This document shows positions 34,601 to 42,537 of a stretch of 64,000 bases of DNA, piece after piece (the first letter of the stretch is position 1; each line of letters starts with the position of its first letter). Both the position numbers and the translations under genes were made by a program. The DNA is taken from positions 186,001-250,000 of the forward strand of contig NC_041686.1 of the NCBI RefSeq assembly GCF_900005765.1, read 5' to 3'. The notes under the pieces are model-generated. The model made no database searches and was not told the origin of the DNA. It saw only the letters and a list, made by a program, of their open reading frames with translations. The stretch is from Plasmodium relictum (Eukaryota; Apicomplexa; Aconoidasida; Haemosporida; Plasmodiidae).

Positions 34601-35955
34601 ACGATTATTTATCAACTAATATCTTTGAAAAAACACAATTAAATATGATTAAAAAGAGCACAAATTTTGCTTCCAATGAACTAAAAAAAAGTTACAAATG
34701 CAATAAATATAGTTTGGAGGACAAAAGAAAATTCTTTTTAAAAAACAATGTTGAAGACAAAAAATATATGGATTATTATAATAGTGAAATAGCTAATAAG
34801 GAGATAAAATTATTAAATGATGAAAACTCAAAGAACGTACTGGATTCATTAAAAAATATTCATTATAAAATTAAAAGTGAAAGTAATAATTCTAATTTTA
34901 TACATAAAGAAACAGAACATTTTCTAATGTCATCGGACAAAAATAATACTTTAAATATAGGATCAGACTATTCTAAGGATCCATCAGTAAATGCAAACCC
35001 CCAAATCAAGAATGATTTTGTATTCATTGACGATAATTTAACTGAAAGTGCTGTTTCTGTTTTATCTGAAAATGAAACAGAAGAACTTAAATCCTTCCAA
35101 AATGTTTCTTTTTTTAACTGCAAAAGTAATACATATATTAATAATATCATTCAAAATAGTTTTATGAGTTATAAGAAAAAAATTGAAGAAAATTATAATA
35201 TTCCATTTAATACTGAAAGTATAACAAGTAATAATTACAGTAATAATTTTAATGTAGAATTGAATGATAAAAAAAATAAACAAAGCACAGTAGTAGATAA
35301 AAATGATAAATATGGTTACTTAGAAGACAAGAGAAAAATATATATACTTCATGAAAAGGATAAAGATAGCTTAAAAAAAAGTTCATTAAAAGATTCGTAT
35401 GCATATTTTAAACAAAATAATAATATTAACATAAAAATAGAAGGAAAAAAAAAAAGAAAAGAGAAACAGAAAGATAAAAAAAATAAAAATAAAAGTAATG
35501 ATGATATAGATGACTTTGGGAATGATTTGAATGTAGCTAATGAAAAGAAAATAATACAATTAAATAATAATATTGGTGAAACAGATAAAGAGAACCAATT
35601 TGACGTTATTATTGGAAATATTAATGGTGTTAATGAGTTAATTAAGAAAGATAAAAATGAAATAGAAAAAACAAAAAAAAATAAAAACGAAAATTTAAAA
35701 ATAAGTGAGAATACAAAAGAAGAAAAAAAAGATATAAAAAAAAATGAAGAAAGCAAAGAAGATGAACAAATATTTTGCCCAGTATGCAAATGTTATTATG
35801 AAGAATTAAGTGATGGATCACCAGCCGATGGCTTAAACTGGATTGGATGTGATAAATGTGAAAAATGGTATCACTGGATTTGTTGTAAATATTCTATTGA
35901 TAACCCACCTGACATAGATAATGATTGGTATTGCAATGGTTGTTTAAATAATTGA
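25681..35955 (+). CDS. PHD1: Giant multi-PHD-finger chromatin protein (PHD1-like)
   Basis: Single exon, 3424 codons, the largest gene here. Cys/His modules in order: a PHD finger with ligands C1360, C1363, C1377, C1380, H1385, C1388 and a final pair C1603/C1606 after a 214-residue insert; an extended PHD at about 1999-2104 (CCICEFDAFYLGGGPIKRT ... LFCSNHS); a Cys-rich segment at about 2427-2508 (FCSVC ... KKCSLCNVYICYFCCHRM); a second extended PHD at about 2790-2913 (CPRCEYFKVKKKIGFC ... YCFKHTFQYC); and a C-terminal PHD at about 3366-3421 (CPVCKCYYEE ... NWIGCDKCEKWYHWICC ... DWYCNGC). The last finger has the WIGCD-x-C-x-x-WYHW pattern of H3K4me3 readers such as TAF3, so methyl-lysine reading is likely. 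AT-hook-like motifs RKRGRP (about 1836-1841) and VGRPSKYKRK (from 2545) suggest DNA contact. The rest is Asn/Lys-rich. No catalytic domain is visible. It follows HDA2 on the same strand, as I recall for P. falciparum PHD1. Confidence 0.88.
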   Translation: MDRGRTNYRRNNDVSIYRDGNIKNECSDDHQFWASIENQYFSNFDKRIITAFEDHIRCTDYICDKIKKKKINKKLFENINCYESSVKIKLNQNEKNLSNIADYFSRNKNLIFRNIEQDKNEINKYFQSDLKNERRKKEKILDAINRYNATEIEKKINKSDKPVIFDEKKSIIEFMPMAKNELLLNTLHHINLRNQQKNCTLSMNKNSNFFSTNKDENFLLKNCFANGNVFENSEIFKNSNSNNIEFFEYMNNTNNLENNFMNICDINNSDDINNVKYFNFLNDNINDNTYMNYDISNNEFKNNLNDTLHKHKSTETIDSNTDTVNNVGIAKKKKSTTSCSNEFNESNNNTNKLNNITHKINNNIIDANNDINIFNDDSNLFNYCMSNFKNDSNIFNNESYVMNKPNNVVNTINGDNANSINIDMEENMKNQINCNLYDVSNSYEVMNNNLNNFNSSYNIFNNCYNNSFNKISMNNNYITMKNDFDNKLSGGDININPNSMNDLNNLYSNKLVNIDQYSNANKINDFYKSSNLSDNNMINIEDYHTDNFSYNNDSVILDKNLCDKYSPKYFMHNSLALNSLNSDYKSNLFNKQLTAQHSMINEKNYQNQNDIQNYENILDGNACILKNDRIYMKRNEDIKIKKNNTNDENIKYHLDKFKKLNKNVKQDNNFFDPFLNKKYDGVGKLPYIQNKPIPSGLHISIYIPKSYNFKEKNEKKKKKPCSVEDVYEKEKLAKLLTEITFGDKKNILNSKMSIEEKEKCYNTILDELKNYNSLPIILGNILPYWVKRKNKSHLYKIKNLKKVNEKAKYIHVKNLNKKLISKNIKKDKKHLTTDKIENEDLKKEEDIVIEDINDKKENVQLNNCLDRLKLEEYEINNRDNSEICDNKSKEVNENKDDVSPNKMEYTKLKKESEEIHFINIENIISDEEKQRKTPSKNIINDVKKESTKNELTKEDFCDVTSNEQFNIEEKKNYETNICEISLAPLTNIEQCNQNFINDSFNNKNDNIKDKEIIYDDNINGNENILINDFKDNAIKGEQSVTTENLKESSNNKKMVFKKKSTFYKFHYLKHFKFTIPNSTIIPFNSSIFSLQKNHYKSNVYFEYVLTNINLDKYRRNILNVNYNNNNSITKKNRIYCINFNKNKTYKDNNIKKNIKMSNVMKSFSLNNKMNLNMNKNNNKNNNGIEKNINLENNTLEGINEDSKQNINRNISLYERDLVVNEENKNEDKNEMKIDSFKSMLGLNNLKNIDKANIKNLRNIKSIDKEICVLFSRYVYNIREQKKIIKKLLENIKNEKKKPYKHWYSIEDKMINFYINEYLKNKLNTKHTYTLSKQIVDLLMLRIIVNNSFQLPNNWTEKALCNICSLGEDWEENPIIFCDCCYTPMHFFCTGFKNIKNYNLVKRNSKKEDKSESETTNKNYEKANNDFSKNKSINIIESLLSDNFININSLNSSFNTTINAERDTYNLSSNIGSLMKSNINDNIHQKLEYSDTNIFLKNLNNEIENNNISSPYIKEENKNIKNIKKADNHGINETISNIEKQDINYSENGANFKNIGNINTGEKNITSLSNVNKNNLNNDMNKIKIQNGENNENGKNAEEEQWICPLCSYLRNQILFIEDSNAFKIIRLLSGPRKKKDIDFLVKSCNEFPYDNLLNDIKNELASYNPPEEIIVNNISKYNYKYKSILLLFDIDKDINHYKETYGIDIKDAHDFFESVVLKNSDKYKYKYFFNSIVINKIDDENKENKFLNENLKLFRQESCCINEFSEESEDNGEKEDGNKEREEKYNKRKRDKRVFQSRTAKREEKKKKKLKAKLYHSLMKDNNNSSNNNNNNVVVRKRGRPLGSTKFNKNKLLNVINKNNSKNFINRNSSNNNNIINNNNMNCNNDGNNNSYNVINNNKDSNNSVHSINNITNNNNNDDNNNILSNNILEHNKLDERNIKNQERNKIIENNLNEAANNEEYNLINYNFPSNNSELKKNLLYLKYNFNKNFSFIFKIPTCCICEFDAFYLGGGPIKRTNKKNEWCHIRCALISNCVISDKIEINIKEEKTKYKCSLCLRTNNIGIIKCNIADCYKYYHISCATSSSKYLIEYNEFNKLVLFCSNHSQKKAPTEILRKYQILREKEYNKNKLEDKLNIAKIFDAYILQSYLKISDLKLFNLLSLSSLSIFEKFIYFNYNKFSENVKSNIGIIDDFNEICQNYDHNFSKERNEPFNNALEICEMNKIKKDNCIRDIQNNDVEKKDDEETNKSFNVKNKINNEDNNTNDDKIQIINKEKYDDEEELFLELEEKNKKKNIPIDIFDIDSINKISNIKCNNIISISNFKNIYNENLLDEDSLLKLLTYDFLNIQKDIQEFNSSILSDKYKKLKNFENILLLYPYFNDYQLRKLSELILEKYPSNISNIDNDDSFFAFFNKFLSLLNNKNLMFCSVCLSKATYYEKNKEKNKSNQDDLITLENKDTNIQISKLRKISCSTSKKDNFEIKKERRLGSLSVLKKCSLCNVYICYFCCHRMNIDIVKNYLNDDIEDPAVNNYKYGKLNNFLYNSVGRPSKYKRKYKIDFVNNNCMNKNSNLNSIDVINNKNCENNDNMHEIKKEIKLNKYNFSLNNIDIDASPCKDKIIKKENYKNIPLISRKKIKKNEINILNKHEVLHKSRKDLDIINKKDGNFTNKKYFNVIKKKDINMINKRNIEEINKNSIIEPSKKGINKIIINGVNEKITSEKNIKEDKNENQETIEEIMHDANRKDSKEVKNINEKSNNKANKTGINKRSIHQLNIINDYTNKKEDENEFICPRCEYFKVKKKIGFCSYCPRLDGFLNCFEDKVKKELIFVHPKCLEYVNTAYSKKNNINEIKAGSNKKICSYCRIRHGIVLTCSNTDCDTSFHISCGILLGCKMDNFFGRVDIYNPKKAYCFKHTFQYCKKNSLVNFINTNKLFFFENFLYFPFNHLYNFLMGTYIFNCLNKKYANFLMKPIKIDDYLSTNIFEKTQLNMIKKSTNFASNELKKSYKCNKYSLEDKRKFFLKNNVEDKKYMDYYNSEIANKEIKLLNDENSKNVLDSLKNIHYKIKSESNNSNFIHKETEHFLMSSDKNNTLNIGSDYSKDPSVNANPQIKNDFVFIDDNLTESAVSVLSENETEELKSFQNVSFFNCKSNTYINNIIQNSFMSYKKKIEENYNIPFNTESITSNNYSNNFNVELNDKKNKQSTVVDKNDKYGYLEDKRKIYILHEKDKDSLKKSSLKDSYAYFKQNNNINIKIEGKKKRKEKQKDKKNKNKSNDDIDDFGNDLNVANEKKIIQLNNNIGETDKENQFDVIIGNINGVNELIKKDKNEIEKTKKNKNENLKISENTKEEKKDIKKNEESKEDEQIFCPVCKCYYEELSDGSPADGLNWIGCDKCEKWYHWICCKYSIDNPPDIDNDWYCNGCLNN

Positions 35956-37158
35956 ATATATTCAAGCCGCAATTTATTTAAAAAAAAAAAAAGTATATTT
36001 GGTTAGTGTTTTGTTATTATATTTTATTTTAAAGATATTATATTTTTACATTTATGCTTTTTTTTTTCTTATTTCCTTTTTTTTTTATTACCTTTTTCTT
36101 ATGTTATCTTGTCTTTTATATATATACTATTTTTCTTTTTTTTTATATTCTGATACAAAATTACAATTATTTTTAAATACATTGTTTAGTATAAATTGTT
36201 ATTTTTTAAATATTACACTCTTTAAGAACATATACTTGTGTAAAATATATTCAAAAAAAAAAAAAAAAAACATTAAAATAAAATCATTTAGGTTATTATA
36301 ATTTATTATGGTACATTTTGTTAATTAAAATAGCATTTATTTTTTTTCATTTATATATATACTTGTTTAATTGTTGTTCTTTATTTTTTATTCGTATATA
36401 TTTATTTTTCACTTAAATTTTTAAATCCTTATTTTTTTTTTTTTAATGAAAATTGTAGAAAATAAACATCTTTAAAATTAAATTTCTCCTTTATATTATT
36501 TATTTATTTTTTATTCTAAAAAAACAATGATATTTAAGTAATTTTAAGAAACTAAATAATATTTTTTCATAAAAAGTAAAACTGTTAAATATGCTCACAT
36601 GCAGCCATAATATTTTGTAAATAATAACAGCATATAACAGTAAGTTGTACAAAAAAAATAAATATGTATATATATATAAAATATGCATAAAAAGAAATTC
36701 CAATAAATTAAAATGTAACATCTGCATAATGCTGATAATCAAATATATCCACGAACTTATTCAAAAAAATAAAAATTTATGTATTCTAATTTATATTTCT
36801 TTTTTTTTTTAAATAAGATTCCTATATTTTTATATACAAGAGAATAATTCATCTTTGTTTTTCAGTGAACACAAGTATCATGATATACATTAATTTCCCT
36901 TTATTACCAAATTTTATATACTATAAAAATTAAAAAAGTCGAAAATAAAATCTTCATTTATTAAAATATATATGAAAAGTGTTATTGTTTTGATATAATT
37001 GCAGAAAAGTAGTAAAAAAAAAAAATTTTTAAACTATAAACACTCTATAAACACTCCCATGAGATTAAAGATTATTGTCTTTAAATATGACATATTTGTG
37101 AATTAAAGAATTTAAAATATAATATTTACCAACATAAATTTATATATATCTAAAAACT
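35956..37158. other. Convergent intergenic region (3' UTRs)
   Basis: This lies between the stop codons of PHD1 (+) and the nuclease gene (-) and presumably holds both 3' UTRs. It is mostly T-tracts on the plus strand. A small tandem repeat of CTATAAACACT lies at about 37034-37057, close to the nuclease stop. Frames at 35999-36301 and 36500-36742 are Phe/Leu/Ile-rich tract translations without coding character. Confidence 0.55.
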
Positions 37159-38313
37159 TTAGTAAGAATTAAAAAAAACTTTTCTTGCTTGTTCAAAAGT
37201 AAATTCATTTATAATATAATCATTTAATGACATAGATATTCCATTTAATTTTTCATTAAATAACTTGGAATTTTTATATTTATTAAAAGCTTTGGATTCC
37301 AAAAAATTTTCTATTGTTTTGTATTTTTTTATAATTTCATGTGCTTTTACAGGGCCAATACCAGGAATTTTTGCACTATAATCACAACCTGATAAAATAC
37401 AAAAATCTATGAACTGTTCATAATTTATATTTAATTCACTTAATAATTCTTCTTTATTAATAATGTGTCTTTTTTTTTTATTTGTTATGAATCTTATTAA
37501 ATTAGGAGCTCCAAAAGCTAATGCATCAGTGTCATCTGACACAACGATGTCTTTTTCATGAGAACATTGAATTGCACACTCCTTTTCTGCATCATTTTTT
37601 GTAATAAAAATTGGAATTTTTTCTAATAATAAATAATTATAAATATCATTAGCTGTTTTAGAATTAATTTTTATAAATATATTTTTTTTAAATATATCAT
37701 GAGCATCATCTTCGTCTACAACTTCCATTTTACATTTCTTGAAGTTCTTTTTTTCACATATGTTACATATGCTACTTTTTTTATCATTCAAAAACTTATT
37801 CATATTGATATTCTTTTTAATGTAACAATTATTTAAAGCATTGTCATTTATGCCCTCAGTATTTTTAATAATACAATATTTTGACGAATCTAAATTTAAA
37901 ATATCAAATAAATTTTTTTTTTTTCTTATAGAATTTCTTTCTTTCCATACATGTTTTTTACATTTGTAATCAATGGGCTGTAACTCAGATCTAGCACCAA
38001 TATCTTCAATTATGTAAAGTGTATTAATTTTTAGAGATTTAAAATATTCATATTGATTCTTTAATAATTCTATGCTTTTCTTAATGATGTACTGTCGAAT
38101 TAATATATGAGTAGATAATTCATTATTTTTATATTTATTCTCACGATTTTTATCATTTAATATATGTTTCCAAGCAACATACATAAATTTATAAATAAAA
38201 AATGTTCCATCAATTATAAATTTTTTACCCTTAAAACTTTTTATATCATCTATTTTTTTAATAGTATTAGGAATTTTCTTATTTATAAATCGTATTAACC
38301 CCTTAATGGTCAT
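37159..38313 (-). CDS. Small FEN1/XPG-family structure-specific nuclease
   Basis: Single exon, 384 codons. The N-terminal XPG region is present (KGKKFIIDGTFFIYKFM, Asp35 in the FEN1 Asp34 position). The internal XPG region reads NDAEKECA, then VVSDDTDALAFG with Asp261 and Asp263 matching the two Asp of FEN1. The helix-hairpin-helix reads LSGCDYSAKIPGIGPVKAHEI with Asp311. In FEN1's first Glu position (SEAE) this protein has Asp (NDAE), and the VFDG motif reads IIEDIG, so the acidic metal-binding set is kept with conservative changes. About 70 extra Lys/Asn-rich residues, including CNIC and KKC, sit before the internal region. It ends 20-odd residues after the helix-hairpin-helix part and lacks the C-terminal PCNA-binding peptide of true FEN1. 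I read it as a second, divergent flap or structure-specific nuclease, distinct from canonical FEN1; its substrate is unknown. Confidence 0.8.
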   Translation of the reverse strand: MTIKGLIRFINKKIPNTIKKIDDIKSFKGKKFIIDGTFFIYKFMYVAWKHILNDKNRENKYKNNELSTHILIRQYIIKKSIELLKNQYEYFKSLKINTLYIIEDIGARSELQPIDYKCKKHVWKERNSIRKKKNLFDILNLDSSKYCIIKNTEGINDNALNNCYIKKNINMNKFLNDKKSSICNICEKKNFKKCKMEVVDEDDAHDIFKKNIFIKINSKTANDIYNYLLLEKIPIFITKNDAEKECAIQCSHEKDIVVSDDTDALAFGAPNLIRFITNKKKRHIINKEELLSELNINYEQFIDFCILSGCDYSAKIPGIGPVKAHEIIKKYKTIENFLESKAFNKYKNSKLFNEKLNGISMSLNDYIINEFTFEQARKVFFNSY

Positions 38314-39190
38314 AATATTTTTGTCAATTTTCTCTAATTTCCCAGAAAAAAAAAAAAATTATGCATATATATAAATATATGCTCTTTACATCACAAATAT
38401 ATCTAGATATATGTGATTAAAAAAAAATTATATTATTTAACAAAAATTTTACATTATTTAAAAAAATCTGTATATCATTTAATAAAGCTGATTAATTCCC
38501 TTGTATATTAATGTATTTTTATTATTTCTAATTCAAATAAATATATATGACTTTTTTTTCAGTAGCCAAAATGTTCTGTTGATTATGTTAACTATTAATA
38601 TTTTGCAAAAATAAGTTATTAAGTATTTATGTTAAGCATATAATCATTCTTTTATAATAATACTATTTCAAAAATTAACAAAAAGTTAAATGGAACAATA
38701 TTAAAAAAAATGTGCATAGGAATATATTTATTTTCTATAATTTTTCTTTCATATGATTATTATAACTAATAATGTAAGTTACTTTTTAAGTTAAATAGAA
38801 TTAAAATATACATATTTTATTTTCATATTCTTGAATTTTTTTATACTAATATTCATAATATAAAAAAAAAAAGGAAATTCTTTGAGCAAACTATATATAT
38901 AACCAAAAAATTAAAATTCATTTACTTTTCTTTTTTAATGCCATTATAGTTAAAATATAATATTATTGTTTCAAATTAATTTTTAATTTATCAATTCGTA
39001 TTATTAGTAAAAAATTAAAAAAAAAAAAATTTTTTTTATTCAGTGATTATGTTTATTAATATGTATATTAAAATAAACAATAATAAAATCAAAACTTCTC
39101 ATAAAGAAGTTAATTTGAACCGTCAATATTTGATATATCATTATTATTATTCATATTTAATATACTTATATATATATTTGTATTCATATT

Positions 39191-39222
<32 letters not shown>

Positions 39223-39256
39223 CTTTTTTTTTTTTTTTTTCTTTTTTTTGCATAAA
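38314..39256. promoter_or_regulatory. Divergent promoter region nuclease / AP-5 sigma
   Basis: Under 1 kb separates the divergent starts. It contains several poly-A/T runs and ends in a very long poly-T tract just before the plus-strand start codon. One GTGCA lies at about 38710. Overlapping frames at 39043-39255 (+) and 39110-39361 (-) are translations of the tract and of the neighbouring exon's opposite strand. Confidence 0.5.
39193..39249. repeat. Poly-T tract (T30-C-T17-C-T8)
   Basis: Fifty-seven bases that are all T apart from two C, ending 7 bases before the AP-5 sigma start codon. It is the longest homopolymer-like tract in the window and could act as nucleosome-free DNA or a U-rich leader. 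Its exact length is prone to sequencing error. Confidence 0.85.
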
Positions 39257-40466
39257 ATGGTTTATGGGATAATCATTCACTCTTCTGAATGTGAAACAAA
39301 TTTTTATTTTAGTTATTATTATGATGAGGAAAACGATGATGAATATAAATACATTAGACAACAGGTAAAAAAATAAAAATAAGAAAATTATAATTTTATA
39401 CTTTTAAATATTCATCATCCAAAATTTACAGACTATAATTAAAAGAGTTATTGAAGAAAATAAGTATTATGAAGAAGACAAAGAAAAGTGTGAAAATATT
39501 AGTAAAGGCAACACAGAAAAATATTTTGAATTATTCAACCTTTTTCTCTCAAAGTAAAGGATAAGTAATTTTATATATATATATATAATATATCTATTTT
39601 TTATATATGAAAAAAAAATTTCACATTATTAGAAATGTTAATAATGAAATTAAAATGGATAATGAAGGCATTTTTAGAATAGTCAATTCTTCTTTATTCA
39701 AAAATAAAGTAAACGTTATATGGAAAGTTTTAAACAAGTAATAATTATATAAATAAATATGTATTTATGCTAATTATAACTTTATATATGAAGACAAATT
39801 TTTTTAATATTTTTAACAGAATTTGCTACACTTTAATATGCTTTGAACATGAAAATATTCACTTGGTTTAAAGAAAAAATAGAATAAAAATAAATTATTT
39901 TTTTATGTTATACTAATTTATGAATAATTCTTAATATAGGCTGACTATTTCTTGTATAATTTTATTTATGTTTTAAGAGAACATTACGATAAAATGAAAA
40001 AATTTAGAAAACAAAGTGTGGTTACGAATTATATATTAAAAATGTTCATTAAAAAAATAAAAAATTAATTTTACCTACTTATTTTTTTTATTTTTTACAG
40101 AATTTATTTAACCCTGATGAAATTTTAGCTATACTTTACTACTTCTTACCAAGTTACTAAAACTATAAAATGTTTATATATACTTAATTTTTTATATTTT
40201 TATGCATATAATTACGTATTTATAATGCATTAATTAGAAGGGAAGTTGATGTTAATTAATTATAACCATACAAAAATTCTATATAATAAAGTTAAAGAGT
40301 TCCTAGAAAATAAAGCAAAATTGTCATCCAAAGTTTCTAAAATTATAAAAAAAAATTTTATTTATTGTTATGCATATTCATATATTTATTTTATATTAAT
40401 AATTTTCTTTTTTTTTTTTTTTAGAAGGAAAATGATCACTTAAAATCTTGTAAAAATTATACATAA
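39257..40466 (+). CDS. AP5S1: AP-5 adaptor complex sigma subunit, eight exons
   Basis: I rebuilt this gene from splice sites: exons 39257-39364, 39432-39553, 39633-39737, 39820-39865, 39940-40017 (or 40020), 40101-40152, 40238-40332 and 40425-40466. They join in one frame to 215 residues, the size of human AP5S1 (about 200). Introns are short and AT-rich with GT...AG ends; the exon 5 donor is ambiguous between GTGGTT and GTTACG, both keeping the frame. The start MVYGIIIHSSE resembles MVHAFLIHT of AP5S1. Later blocks also align in order: GIFRIVNSSLFKNKVNVIWKV with the family's AFRLAAENPFQEPRTVVWLG, then ICFEHENIHLADYFL with VLDAHENLLLAEGTL, and PDEILAILYYFLPKGKLMLIN with the family's EGILTRFLPHGQLLFLN. 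AP-5 is a late-endosomal adaptor; sigma is its small longin-fold subunit. The identification is from memory of the human protein and moderate in strength. Confidence 0.72.
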
Positions 40467-40952
40467 TAAAGCTAAAAATACTTTAGGAAGCATAAAAAAA
40501 CTCGTATGTAATTCTTTTTCTTAGATAATAATTAAATTATTTTAATATTAAACATAATGCATATATATATATAATTTTTATAATCCCCTTTAAATCCTTT
40601 TCCTCTCTTTTTAGGTAAGAATAAATTATTATTCTTTATATTATTAATTTTGAATGACAAAATACGTTAATATATCTTGTATATGAAATTATTTAAAATT
40701 TTTTTTTTTTTTTTATATAAGTAAATATAACAAAGTTTGAAGGAAAAAAAAAGTTCACAAAAAAATTTACAACTCTAGATATATATATATATATATATAT
40801 ATATTTATTTTTTTTGTTTGTTTCTTTCTTTTGAATATCATTTTATAAATTTTCTACCTTTTATGTGTGTTATTCTTATATAATAGATTCTTAAAATGAC
40901 TTGTTATTTTAACATAAGATACATCAATATATTATATATATGTTGCTTTTGC
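40467..40952. other. Convergent intergenic region AP-5 sigma / RPT2
   Basis: Nearly 500 bases between two 3' ends, with poly-T and (TA)n runs (about 40779-40805). It presumably holds both 3' UTRs. Nothing else seen. Confidence 0.5.
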
Positions 40953-42537
40953 TTACAAGTATAGACCTTCTGGTATGTTTCCTTTTTTTTGAAATAAAGC
41001 TTTGTCTCTTGCTTTACGCAAATCTACCTGAGTAATTTTCATTCTTCTTTCTCGAAGAGCTAACAACCCTGCTTCAGTACATATTGCCTTAATGTCAGCA
41101 CCTGACAGCTCATCTTTTGACATAACGAATTCTTCTAAATCTACATCAGGAGACATAGTCATTTTACTTGTATGAATCTGAAATATTCTTCTTTTAGTTT
41201 TGGTGTCAGGATTAGGTAACTGTATCTTCCTATCAATTCTTCCCGGTCTAATTAAAGCAGGATCTAATGAATCAATTCTATTAGTGGCCATAATAACTTT
41301 AACATCACCCCTTGAGTCAAATCCATCTAATTGATTTAATAATTCTAACATAGTTCTTTGGATCTCTCTTTCTCCTCCACTAGTTGCTTCATATCTTTTT
41401 GTTCCAACTGCATCAATTTCATCAATAAAAACAATAGATGGAGCATGATCTTCAGCAACCTTAAACATCTCTCTGACCAATTTTGGTCCATCTCCTAAAT
41501 ACTTTTGTATTAATTCAGACCCAACTACTCTTAAAAATGTAGCTGAAGTTTCATTAGCCACTGCTTTAGCCAGTAAGGTTTTTCCAGTACCTGGAGGGCC
41601 ATATAAAATTACTCCTTTAGGTGGTTTAATACCAATATCTTCATATAGCTCTGGATGAGTTAATGGTAATTCAACTGCTTCTTTTATTTCCTGAATTTGA
41701 GATTCTAATCCACCAATATCAGCATAGGATTCCAAAGGAGCCTTTTCTACTTTCATAACAGATACTAATGGATCCACTTCATCTAATAATATTCCAACTA
41801 CACTGTTGGTTTTATTATTTAATAAAACAGAGCAACCAGGTTCTAATAAATCTTTATCAACGAACGATAAAATGTTTACATAATATTCTGGACCGACTGA
41901 TGTAGCAATGATACCATGATTTTCATCTATCAATTCTTCTAATGTTCCAACACTCATAGGAGATCCTCTTAAGTCATCTATTTTTAATTTTACATAATTT
42001 TTATCATCAGTTGTTTTTATTTGCTCTTGGTTTGTTATATATTCTTCTTCTAATAATAAATAATCTTTTATTCTCTCTAATTTTAGCAATTTTAATCTAC
42101 ATTTTGTATTTGGTGTAACATTGGGTAATTTAGAATGTCCTGAAATTCCTTTGTTCTTTTTTTTTCTTTTTCCTATATGAGATGGAGGAGTGCTTTCTAA
42201 TTTTTTTTTTTCCTTATCCTTGTCCTTTCCTTTATCTTTATCATCCTTTTTTCCTATAATATATAAAAGCATATACAGAAAATATATTTATGTATATATT
42301 GTTTACATTACATTTTATTTTCAATATTCTACTAAAAAAAACTCTTATAAATAAAAAAAATTTTATTAAATTTTTAAAAAAGTTTAAATTTTCATCTTAT
42401 TTTATATAACTTTGTTATGTAATACTTTTATAGAGATTTACTTCATTTTATTTTATTTTTTTTATATTTCATATTTTATATAAATAATTACCCAAAAACC
42501 CATAAGGAGAATTCATACCGCCCTGAGTATTACCCAT
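40953..42537 (-). CDS. RPT2: 26S proteasome regulatory ATPase subunit 4 (RPT2), two exons
   Basis: Exon 1 is 42492-42537 and exon 2 is 40953-42253, joined in phase 1 across a 238-base GTAATT...ATAG intron to give 448 residues, the family's normal length. Exon 1 encodes [16 protein letters not shown]: Gly2 in an MGN context fits N-myristoylation, known for yeast Rpt2. Then come a Lys/Asp-rich coiled N-terminus, an OB-fold region (about 100-185), and the AAA+ domain with Walker A GPPGTGKT (234-241), Walker B VFIDEID (290-296), the arginine finger region RPGRIDRKI and sensor elements. The C-terminus EGLYL is the HbYX-type tail that docks into the 20S alpha ring and opens its gate. Six such ATPases unfold ubiquitinated substrates in the base of the 19S particle. 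A frame reading back into the intron would start MLLYII and is not the real N-terminus. Confidence 0.96.

Noticed and set aside
39043-39255. Small frame ending in a long Phe run
   Set aside because: Translation of the poly-T tract in the promoter region, no coding character.
40333-40443. Read-through of the last AP-5 sigma exon as a 65-residue frame with a hydrophobic end
   Set aside because: This stretch looks like an intron (GTTTCT donor, long T-tract then TTAG) and splicing gives a hydrophilic, plausible C-terminus.
42254-42272. MLLYII start for RPT2
   Set aside because: Lies in the intron; splicing to the MGNTQGG exon gives the standard length and N-terminus.
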